Source: SZUA-36 sp964650905
GTDB lineage: Bacteria; Pseudomonadota; Gammaproteobacteria; Xanthomonadales; SZUA-36
DNA length: 19,947 bases
Direction: 5' to 3'
Assembly: GCA_964650905.1 (NCBI GenBank)
Contig: CAZYVH010000055.1
Coordinates: 1 to 19,947, forward strand
Shown: positions 1 to 7,107 of the stretch, piece after piece
How the letters are laid out: each line of letters opens with the position of its first letter
Numbering within the stretch: the first letter of the stretch is position 1
Notes under the pieces: generated by a model
The model's input: only the letters and a program-made list of their open reading frames with translations
The model's database searches: none
Told to the model about the DNA's origin: nothing
Translations under genes and position numbers: made by a program

Positions 1-31
1 CCGGCGCCATCATCCAGGATACTGGTGAAAT
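1..31 (+). repeat. Partial copy of a dispersed repeat, cut by the window edge
   Basis: The first 31 bases match the reverse complement of 2681-2711 at 29 of 31 positions. They begin CCGGCGCCATCATCC and continue GGATACTGGTGA after one mismatch. A match this long between two non-coding places is not chance, so a second copy of the element at 2680-2922 probably extends to the left of the window. Only one end is visible, so its full structure cannot be judged. It ends about 30 bases before the gene starting at 64 and could contribute to that gene's leader. Confidence 0.75.
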
Positions 32-63
32 ATGCAGGCTGATGTTCTGAAAGTCACAAAAAT

Positions 64-600
64 ATGGCAATGGATGCAAACACAATCAAAAACACACCAA
101 CTGAAACCGTAGACGTACTCCGTCTTGAAGATCTTTCACCGGCAGCCATAAAGACACTATTGGCAAAATATGAACTGTCCCTGGAACTCATCGGTGTGGA
201 TTCTGACATTCCGGGTAGTTATTGGGGCGATGAGGAAGCTGGTTTGATAGGCCAACGCATACTGGCCCGGGCCGATACACCGGTGCATTCAATATTGCAT
301 GAAACTTGTCATTATGTTTGCATGGACGATGCCAGGCGCAGCGGTCTGAATACCGACGCCGGCGGCGATTATGCTGAAGAAAATGCTGTCTGCTATCTGC
401 AAATCCTGTTGGCTGAGCATATCAGGGGCTGTGACAGGCAGCGGATGTTCAATGACATGGACACATGGGGGTATACCTTCAGACTGGGGTGCGCAAAGGC
501 ATGGTTTGAAGACGACGCCGAGGATGCCATGGCGTGGCTTTTGGAGCGCCGGTTGATCAACCGGGTACAACAACCACTGTGGCAAGTGCGCAGGGATTGA
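64..600 (+). CDS. HExxH-containing hypothetical protein, possible zincin-type metallopeptidase
   Basis: This 178-residue protein is predicted to be cytosolic: no signal peptide or membrane segment is visible. Residues 79-83 read HETCH, an HExxH zinc-binding motif, preceded by a hydrophobic helix (VHSIL). Glutamates E105 and E106 follow 22-23 residues later in the segment YAEENAVCYLQILLAE. A third glutamate ligand at that distance is the pattern of gluzincin-like peptidases, including the small M78 (ImmA/IrrE) group. The protein is cysteine-rich around the motif (C82, C86, C110). Assignment to a particular peptidase family is inference, and the protein could be a conserved protein of unknown function. 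The start at 64 or the in-frame ATG at 70 are both possible, and neither has a strong ribosome-binding site. It is convergent with the gene at 705-1148. Confidence 0.75.
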   Translation: MAMDANTIKNTPTETVDVLRLEDLSPAAIKTLLAKYELSLELIGVDSDIPGSYWGDEEAGLIGQRILARADTPVHSILHETCHYVCMDDARRSGLNTDAGGDYAEENAVCYLQILLAEHIRGCDRQRMFNDMDTWGYTFRLGCAKAWFEDDAEDAMAWLLERRLINRVQQPLWQVRRD

Positions 601-704
601 TTATGAAACAAACAATGCTCATGTCCTTACCACACCCGTATTGAATACCGAAAATATGTCTCTGCGTGCTCCCACTGAGTCAGACGCCCTGCAATACGAT
701 TTGA

Positions 705-1148
705 CTAACCGATACCTGCCAGCCACTCAGGTCTCAACGTCAGTACAGCCACTGCAACAGCAAGCGCGGCAACCAGAGTCCAGACCAGTCGTCGCAGCCA
801 GCGTGGTTTCACCCCTTGCACCGCTGCATCGGTCAACAGCCGTGCCGGACGCAAGCCGGGCGCCTGCAAAATCCAGCGGCAGGTGCCAATGCCGATCTCA
901 TCACCGGTGTTCAACAACTGTTGCTGCACCGGTTCACCGTTGAGGACCGTCTCCTGGTTACCGCCCAGGTCTTTGAGTAATAAAGAGCGCTCGTCGAGCC
1001 GTTGAATTTCCGCCTGCCGGGGGGCAACAGCTGGCTCGTCGACCCGTATATCGCTCTCTTTCGACGCACCGAGAACCAATGTGTCCGGCAATGGAAACAC
1101 ACGATTGATCACGTTACCCGACGTACCTTTCAGTCTGAAATGACTCAT
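705..1148 (-). CDS. FHA-like domain protein with C-terminal membrane helix
   Basis: This 147-residue protein has an N-terminal part resembling a forkhead-associated (FHA) phosphothreonine-binding domain (about residues 1-95), a linker, and one hydrophobic helix at about 120-138, so the domain is probably anchored at the inner membrane. FHA-like landmarks are LVLGASKESDIRV, then KDLGGNQETVLNG, then GDEIGIG. Key FHA residues are degenerate: the usual Gly-Arg is Gly-Ala, the Ser-x-x-His is replaced by APRQ, and the Asn-Gly turn is altered, so phosphopeptide binding is doubtful. I chose the ATG at 1148, which has a GAGG about 10 bases upstream. A GTG at 1163 would add five residues and overlap the ispF stop by four bases. 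It is the last gene of the leftward run beginning at pyrG and has no obvious link to isoprenoid synthesis. Confidence 0.75.
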   Translation of the reverse strand: MSHFRLKGTSGNVINRVFPLPDTLVLGASKESDIRVDEPAVAPRQAEIQRLDERSLLLKDLGGNQETVLNGEPVQQQLLNTGDEIGIGTCRWILQAPGLRPARLLTDAAVQGVKPRWLRRLVWTLVAALAVAVAVLTLRPEWLAGIG

Positions 1149-1159
1149 CGGGCTTGCCC

Positions 1160-1639
1160 TCACCAGGCTTTGAGCATGACCGCGGCAAGCACCGCGATAC
1201 CCTCACCCCGGCCACAAAAGCCCAGGCCCTCGGTGGTCGTGGCCTTGATGGAAATATTTTCCACGGCCAAATCGAGGCCAGCTGCAATATTGATCCTCAT
1301 CTGCTGTGCGTAGGGCGCGATACGGGGTTGTTCACAAACAATGGTGATGTCCACATTCACCACCCCCCAGCCATGGTTTTGTAGCAACGTGAAAACCGAA
1401 GCTAACAATTCGCGGCTATCGGCACCCGCCCATTGCGGATCTGCGGGGGGGAAATACTGACCGATATCACCCAGTGCCGCCGCGCCCAGCAGGGCGTCGC
1501 CCAGGGCATGCAGGACAACGTCGCCGTCAGAATGGGCTTCAAGACCGTGTGTGAAGGGTAATCTGACACCACCGAGCATGATGTGATCACCCGGGCAAAA
1601 TGCATGTACATCCAGCCCCTGTCCAATGCGGAACTTCAA
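1160..1639 (-). CDS. ispF: 2-C-methyl-D-erythritol 2,4-cyclodiphosphate synthase
   Basis: IspF cyclises CDP-methylerythritol 2-phosphate to methylerythritol 2,4-cyclodiphosphate with loss of CMP, in the cytosolic MEP isoprenoid pathway. The protein is 159 residues, the usual family length. It has the N-terminal signature IGQGLDVHAF with the metal ligands D10 and H12, then LEAHSDGDVVLHALGDALLG carrying the next histidine, and the late segment ISIKATTTEGLGFCGRGEGI that closes the nucleotide site. The start is a TTG at 1639: no in-frame ATG or GTG lies upstream of the DVH motif, and a GAGG lies about 8 bases before it. It follows ispD by 9 bases, so the two consecutive pathway steps (with IspE elsewhere) are co-transcribed. 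Confidence 0.97.
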   Translation of the reverse strand: MKFRIGQGLDVHAFCPGDHIMLGGVRLPFTHGLEAHSDGDVVLHALGDALLGAAALGDIGQYFPPADPQWAGADSRELLASVFTLLQNHGWGVVNVDITIVCEQPRIAPYAQQMRINIAAGLDLAVENISIKATTTEGLGFCGRGEGIAVLAAVMLKAW

Positions 1640-1648
1640 TGATCTGCC

Positions 1649-2347
1649 TCAGGCCGATGACCCGGTCTGGCCGAGCAGGGCTGCGGCCACCTGCAGGTCA
1701 TCCGGGTGGGTAATTTTAATGTTGGCCATTGAACCCATGACCAGTTTGGGCGGTAACCCGGCATACTCCATGGCAGATGCCTCATCGGTCAGGTCATGGC
1801 CAGCCCGTTGTGCCGCATCCATCGCTGACGTCAGCATCGCCAGTGGGAACAGTTGTGGCGTCTGCGCCAGCCACAGACCCTTTCTGCTAACGGTCGCCAT
1901 GGTCTCCTGCGTATCGCCCGCACGCTTGAGCGTGTCACCCACAGGTACCGCCAGTAGCGCCCCGCTACGCGTCTTCAAACCCTGCTCCAACAGTCTTTCA
2001 AGGCACGCAGATGGTAAACAGGGACGTGCGGCATCGTGCACCAGCACCCATTTTGTTTGCGGTTGATTTTCAGCGATGTACTTCAGACCGTTACGCACAG
2101 AGTCGGCACGTGTGGCCCCACCGGTCACGGTCTCGACCGCACCTGCAAGCGTACCAAGAGCGGATTCAAACCATTGATCATTGTCCGCCAACACCACGGT
2201 AATGCCACCGATTGAAGGGTGATACTGGAACGTCCGGATGGTATGTGCCAATACGGCCCGACCGCAAATGGGGAGGTATTGCTTGACGACGGAACCGCCA
2301 AAACGTGTGCCCTTGCCGGCCGCCGGAATCAATACCTGTACTTGCAT
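1649..2347 (-). CDS. ispD: 2-C-methyl-D-erythritol 4-phosphate cytidylyltransferase
   Basis: IspD transfers CMP from CTP to methylerythritol 4-phosphate, the third step of the MEP isoprenoid pathway, in the cytosol. The 232-residue protein opens with the nucleotide-binding loop IPAAGKGTRFGG and the following KQYLPICGRAVLAHT. It carries the substrate and CTP motif LVHDAARPCL near residue 105, and the late GDTLKRAGDTQETMATVSR region that binds the substrate phosphate and closes the active site. Length and motif order are normal. The ATG at 2347 begins directly before the glycine-rich loop. It lies 5 bases after ftsB and 9 bases before ispF. The ftsB-ispD-ispF arrangement is common in Gammaproteobacteria. 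Its CTP substrate is made by PyrG, encoded upstream in the same leftward gene run. Confidence 0.97.
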   Translation of the reverse strand: MQVQVLIPAAGKGTRFGGSVVKQYLPICGRAVLAHTIRTFQYHPSIGGITVVLADNDQWFESALGTLAGAVETVTGGATRADSVRNGLKYIAENQPQTKWVLVHDAARPCLPSACLERLLEQGLKTRSGALLAVPVGDTLKRAGDTQETMATVSRKGLWLAQTPQLFPLAMLTSAMDAAQRAGHDLTDEASAMEYAGLPPKLVMGSMANIKITHPDDLQVAAALLGQTGSSA

Positions 2348-2352
2348 CGTGT

Positions 2353-2670
2353 TTACCCCCCGTCTTCCGGATCGTCACCGGGCTTGTGTTCTTTCGGTGG
2401 CGGCGGAACAACCTGGTAAAACTCTTCATCGGGTTTTACCAGACCCAGTTCATAACGTGCCCGTTCTTCTACCGCTTCAAGCCGTTCGCGCAGGTCTTCT
2501 ACCTCTGCCTGCAACTCCGCATTGTGTTGCAGCAGGTCCTCGTTCTGCTGGCGTTGGTCCTCGACACGTGCTTCCAACCGCGCCACATCCCTGACACCGC
2601 CCTCTCCCAACCACAATTTAAATTGCAACAAAATCAGGATAACAAACAGTATCAGGGTAACGATACGCAT
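2353..2670 (-). CDS. ftsB: Cell division protein FtsB
   Basis: FtsB is a small bitopic inner-membrane protein that forms the FtsQBL complex and relays the signal that activates septal peptidoglycan synthesis. From the start at 2670 the product has 105 residues: a membrane helix at about 3-20 (IVTLILFVILILLQFKLWL), a coiled coil rich in Glu, Gln and Leu at about 28-70, and the conserved ERARYELGLVKPDEEFYQVV segment contacting the other divisome proteins, followed by a Pro/Lys/Asp tail. The frame is open further upstream to 2748, and an ATG at 2682 is possible. The ATG at 2670 aligns with the start and length of Escherichia coli FtsB (103 residues). The upstream extension is encoded by the hairpin element at 2680-2922, so it is probably not native coding sequence. 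Confidence 0.93.
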   Translation of the reverse strand: MRIVTLILFVILILLQFKLWLGEGGVRDVARLEARVEDQRQQNEDLLQHNAELQAEVEDLRERLEAVEERARYELGLVKPDEEFYQVVPPPPKEHKPGDDPEDGG

Positions 2671-2713
2671 TAGCCCGGACATCTCACCAGTATCCCGGAT
2701 GATGGCGCCGGAC

Positions 2714-2793
2714 AGATGCGACTGGACGCCGGGCTGGACTGAGACCAATAGCCGTAGCTATTGGTCGAAGGAAGCTCAAGTCCAGGTGCATCT
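2714..2793. repeat. Long imperfect palindrome with perfect 10-bp core stem
   Basis: The core stem GACCAATAGC (2743-2752) and GCTATTGGTC (2757-2766) is perfectly complementary around a CGTA loop. Outer arms AGATGC (2714-2719) and CTGGAC (2722-2727) pair with GTCCAG (2780-2785) and GCATCT (2788-2793). The transcript could fold into a stem of about 80 bases with internal loops. No T-run follows on either strand, so it does not look like a simple terminator. Confidence 0.8.
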
Positions 2794-2823
2794 GAACGAG
2801 CCAGGGCCGGGATAGGTAGCAGG

Positions 2824-2845
2824 CCGAGTACAAAGTGTACCTCGG
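2824..2845. repeat. Short hairpin inside the eno-ftsB element
   Basis: CCGAGTACA (2824-2832) can pair with TGTACCTCGG (2836-2845), leaving one bulged base and an AAG loop. It lies between the long palindrome and eno and adds to the strongly folded character of this spacer. Confidence 0.65.
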
Positions 2846-2928
2846 GGTTATTTGGTAAAACTGCCATTTAATTCAACTCGTTCATGCATAGTTAGTGAGG
2901 CCAGATACCGACTGGTGAAATGTTCGGG

Positions 2929-4212
2929 TTAACCCAGATTTCTGAACGCGCTGGTGCCTGCGTAGCGCGCGTTTTTACCAAGGGCTTCTTCAATACGCAA
3001 TAACTGGTTGTACTTGGCAACTCGGTCGGAACGACACAATGAGCCGGTCTTGATCTGAGTAGCCGAGGACGCCACCGCGAGGTCTGCAATGGTGGTGTCA
3101 GCAGTTTCACCCGAACGGTGGGAAATAACCGCAGCGTAACCAGCCTTATCTGCCATATCGATCGCATCAATCGTTTCGGACAGTGTGCCGATCTGATTAA
3201 GTTTGATCAGGATGGCGTTGGCAATGCCCTGTTCGATGCCCTTGGCAAAGATTTGCGTATTGGTTACAAAAATGTCATCTCCCACTAATTGACACTTGCC
3301 GGACGAAAGGCTCGTGTGTACTGCCCAACCATCCCAGTCGTCTTCAGCCATACCATCTTCCATGAAGATGATGGGATACTGCCGTATCCAGCCATCCAGG
3401 TGCTGTGCAAATTCGGTGGCTGTGAACGAGCGGTTTTCCGAGACAAAATGGTAACAGCCATCACGGTAGAATTCAGATGCTGCCGCATCCATGCCCAGGT
3501 AAACCTGGCTGCCGGCGGCATAACCCGCTTTCTCGATCGCAATCAGGATTGCTTCGATGGCGGCTTCGTTCGATGGCAGGTTGGGTGCAAAGCCGCCCTC
3601 ATCGCCAACGGCGGTTGACAGACCCTTGGAGGACAGTACGCTTTTTAGCGCATGGAATACTTCGGCGCCGCAGCGTAAGGCTTCCGCAAAACTCGCGAAC
3701 CCAACCGGCAGTATCATGAACTCCTGTATATCGACACTGTTATCGGCGTGCGCACCACCATTGAGAATATTCATGGTGGGTACCGGCAGTTCGGTCGCCT
3801 TGCCCCGGCTCAACCAGGCCCACAGGGGTTGCCGGTGGTGCACAGCCATGGCGTGTGCGCTGGCCAGCGAGACACCGAGCAACGCGTTCGCCCCCAGGCG
3901 GGATTTGTTGGCCGTGCCATCAAGCCGGATCAACAACTGATCAATCGCATCCTGGCTGGCCGCATCCTCACCGAGCAGTGCGGCAGTGATCTCACCATTG
4001 ACATTTGCAACCGCCTCGAGCACGCCTTTGCCACCATATCTTGAGCGATCACCGTCACGCAGTTCGATCGCCTCACGGGTACCGGTCGATGCACCCGATG
4101 GTACTGCCGCACGGCCGAGTGCTCCAGAGTCAAGTGTCACCTCGGTCTCCAAAGTGGGGTTGCCGCGGGAATCAAGGATTTCACGCGCGTGTATTGATTT
4201 TATGCGGGTCAT
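2929..4212 (-). CDS. eno: Enolase (phosphopyruvate hydratase)
   Basis: Enolase interconverts 2-phosphoglycerate and phosphoenolpyruvate in glycolysis and gluconeogenesis. In many proteobacteria it also belongs to the RNA degradosome. The 427-residue protein is full length. It has the N-terminal SRGNPTLETEV and PSGASTGTREAIELRDGD loops, catalytic E205 in GDEGGFAPNL, magnesium ligands D242, E285 and D312, catalytic K337 in LIKLNQIGTLSE, the substrate loop SHRSGET (364-370) and K388. All expected catalytic residues are present. It starts at the ATG at 4212, 19 bases after the kdsA stop, in the conserved pyrG-kdsA-eno order. Its product PEP is a substrate of KdsA. The stop codon is almost directly followed by the hairpin element at 2680-2922, which may separate its message from that of ftsB. 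Confidence 0.99.
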   Translation of the reverse strand: MTRIKSIHAREILDSRGNPTLETEVTLDSGALGRAAVPSGASTGTREAIELRDGDRSRYGGKGVLEAVANVNGEITAALLGEDAASQDAIDQLLIRLDGTANKSRLGANALLGVSLASAHAMAVHHRQPLWAWLSRGKATELPVPTMNILNGGAHADNSVDIQEFMILPVGFASFAEALRCGAEVFHALKSVLSSKGLSTAVGDEGGFAPNLPSNEAAIEAILIAIEKAGYAAGSQVYLGMDAAASEFYRDGCYHFVSENRSFTATEFAQHLDGWIRQYPIIFMEDGMAEDDWDGWAVHTSLSSGKCQLVGDDIFVTNTQIFAKGIEQGIANAILIKLNQIGTLSETIDAIDMADKAGYAAVISHRSGETADTTIADLAVASSATQIKTGSLCRSDRVAKYNQLLRIEEALGKNARYAGTSAFRNLG

Positions 4213-4231
4213 AAATTGGCTCTCGTACGGT

Positions 4232-5064
4232 TTAGTTAACAGCTTTGCCTAACCACGGGCCACTCCTGGAAGCCTCGTCCAGACATTTGAGCGACGATAA
4301 CAATACTTCCATCTGATCCAGTGGCCAGGCGTTCGGACCATCGCTCAGCGCGTTGGCAGGGTCAGGGTGGGTTTCCATGAACAGACCGGCAATACCAACC
4401 GCCACCGCAGCACGTGCAAGTACCGGGATGAATTCACACTGACCGCCTGTTGTATCCCCCAACCCACCCGGTAACTGCACCGAGTGGGTGGCATCAAATA
4501 CGACCGGGCAACCGGTATCACGCAACACCACCAGCGAACGCATATCTGATACCAGATTGTTATAGCCGAATGAGGCACCCCGTTCACACACCATGATCCG
4601 CTGGTTGCCGGTGCTTTTAGCCTTGTCGGAAACGTTTTTCATTTCCCAGGGTGACAGGAATTGGCCCTTCTTTATATTGACCGGCAGACCGGCGTTTGCA
4701 ACACGGGTAATAAAATTGGTCTGGCGGCATAAAAAGGCTGGCGTTTGCAGGACGTCGACCACTTCGGCGACCGTGCCGACATCGGTATCTTCATGCACGT
4801 CCGTGAGCACCGGCACAGCAGTTTCGTCTTTGACCTTTTGCAGGATTCGCAAACCTTCCTGTACGCCGGGTCCGCGAAAACTTTTGACAGACGAACGATT
4901 GGCCTTGTCAAAGGATGACTTGTAGATAAAGTTGATACCCAGACGGTCAGTCAATTCCTTCAGGTGCATTGCAGTCGTCAGCGCCAGTTGCTCGGATTCA
5001 ATCACACAGGGACCGGCAATCAGGAAAAAGGGCTGATCCGGTCCGGCTTCAAATCCACACAGCT

Positions 5065-5068
<4 letters not shown>
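4232..5068 (-). CDS. kdsA: 3-deoxy-8-phosphooctulonate synthase (KDO-8-phosphate synthase)
   Basis: KdsA condenses phosphoenolpyruvate with arabinose 5-phosphate to KDO-8-phosphate, the committed step to the KDO sugar of the lipopolysaccharide inner core. The 278-residue protein carries AGPCVIES (18-25), YKSSFDKANRSS (49-60), LTDVHE (88-93), PAFLCRQT (110-117), KKGQF and the late FMETHPDP and ALSDGPN motifs. C21 stands where the metal-independent enzymes of Escherichia coli type have Asn. With the later His (FDATHS), Glu (METHPD) and Asp (LSDGPN), the four ligands of the metal-dependent class are all present. The start is a GTG at 5068 that overlaps the pyrG stop as GTGA, which implies translational coupling. 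The product of the next gene, eno, supplies its PEP substrate. Confidence 0.98.
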
Positions 5069-6717
<1,649 letters not shown>

Positions 6718-6729
6718 GCCAGAACCTGC

Positions 6730-6758
6730 TGTCAATGTCTAAGCCGTTGTCAATGTCT
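6730..6758 (-). repeat. Duplicated 11-mer in the pyrG leader
   Basis: On the coding strand AGACATTGACA occurs twice, at 6758-6748 and 6740-6730, with an 18-base period, between the predicted promoter and the pyrG start. The repeats could be an operator, part of an RNA signal, or a chance slippage duplication. Each contains TTGACA, but no suitable -10 box follows. Confidence 0.6.
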
Positions 6759-6784
6759 GAATTGTGTAATAGTTCTGGAAAGCC

Positions 6785-6813
6785 ATTATACCGTCCGCCC
6801 GCACCCGTGGCGA
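6785..6813 (-). promoter_or_regulatory. Predicted sigma-70 promoter for pyrG operon
   Basis: Reading leftward, a -35 box TCGCCA (6813-6808, four of six consensus bases) is followed after 17 bases by a perfect -10 box TATAAT (6790-6785). Transcription would begin near 6778, giving a leader of about 60 bases before the pyrG ATG at 6717. No regulator site is obvious apart from the duplicated 11-mer in the leader. Confidence 0.55.
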
Positions 6814-6820
6814 CCATTGA

Positions 6821-6848
6821 TTGGTCTTTATTGATGTTTGCTTATATG
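6821..6848 (+). promoter_or_regulatory. Possible sigma-70 promoter upstream of parE
   Basis: TTGGTC (6821-6826) and TATATG (6843-6848) are separated by 16 bases in an AT-rich stretch. They point rightward, towards the small reading frame at 6934 and parE. It would be divergent from the pyrG promoter and only a few bases from it. Both boxes are imperfect and other pairings (for example TTGATG at 6831) are possible. Confidence 0.35.
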
Positions 6849-6933
6849 TGAAAATTGTACTTTCATCAGGGATCTTTTTAATGGCGCAAAGTCAAAAAAC
6901 CACTTGGAATCCGCACCACGTCTTATCTGAAAA

Positions 6934-7107
6934 ATGTCTAAGCACCTGCTGTTGAGTGTGTATTTGCTACTTGCCAGCAGTGTTGCTCCGGCCATCGTGC
7001 CGTCATTTGGCTTACGCTATAAAGATCTGATCACAGAACTTCAGATATTGGGTAATGCCGCCATAACAGTAACCGCGGGTATAAGCTTTGGAAGGGGCTC
7101 CAGATGA
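6934..7107 (+). CDS. Possible 57-residue exported peptide overlapping the parE start
   Basis: An ATG at 6934 opens a 57-residue frame that ends in the TGA at 7105-7107, overlapping the parE ATG as ATGA. The N-terminus (MSKHLLLSVYLLLASSVAPA) looks like a signal peptide: a basic start, a leucine-rich core and small residues near 15-20. The remainder is short, has one acidic/basic patch (RYKDLITEL) and ends in Gly/Arg. No known family is recognised. In favour are the ATGA junction and the signal-like start. Against are the weak ribosome-binding site before 6934 and the good one (GGAAGGGG) that parE has of its own. It may be a genuine small gene, a translated leader for parE, the remnant of a longer gene, or chance. 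Confidence 0.35.
   Translation: MSKHLLLSVYLLLASSVAPAIVPSFGLRYKDLITELQILGNAAITVTAGISFGRGSR

Larger units (their letters stand above)
2680..2922. mobile_element. MITE-like hairpin element between eno and ftsB
   Basis: The whole eno-ftsB spacer is palindrome-rich and bounded by related inverted ends. The left end reads CATCTCACCAGTATCCCGG. The reverse complement of the right end reads CATTTCACCAGT, then CGG, then TATCTGG, so the outer 12 bases agree at 11 positions. The left-end sequence occurs again, inverted, at 1-31. Inside are a long imperfect palindrome (2714-2793) and a second hairpin (2824-2845). No transposase is encoded. Short length, terminal inverted repeats and a second copy fit a non-autonomous miniature element, but a large REP-type or RNA-processing element is also possible. 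In the leftward transcript it lies 6 bases after the eno stop and runs into the ftsB start region. Confidence 0.55.

Noticed and set aside
641..943. A 100-residue open frame on the + strand
   Set aside because: It lies antisense to the FHA-like gene, has a low-complexity product rich in Ser/Ala/Arg, and no ribosome-binding site.
2714..2793. Rho-independent terminator after eno
   Set aside because: The palindrome is large, but no T-run follows on the leftward strand and ftsB follows directly.
2670..2867. A 65-residue frame on the - strand through the hairpin element
   Set aside because: It is simply the open reading of the repeat, rich in Pro and Ser, and overlaps the ftsB start.
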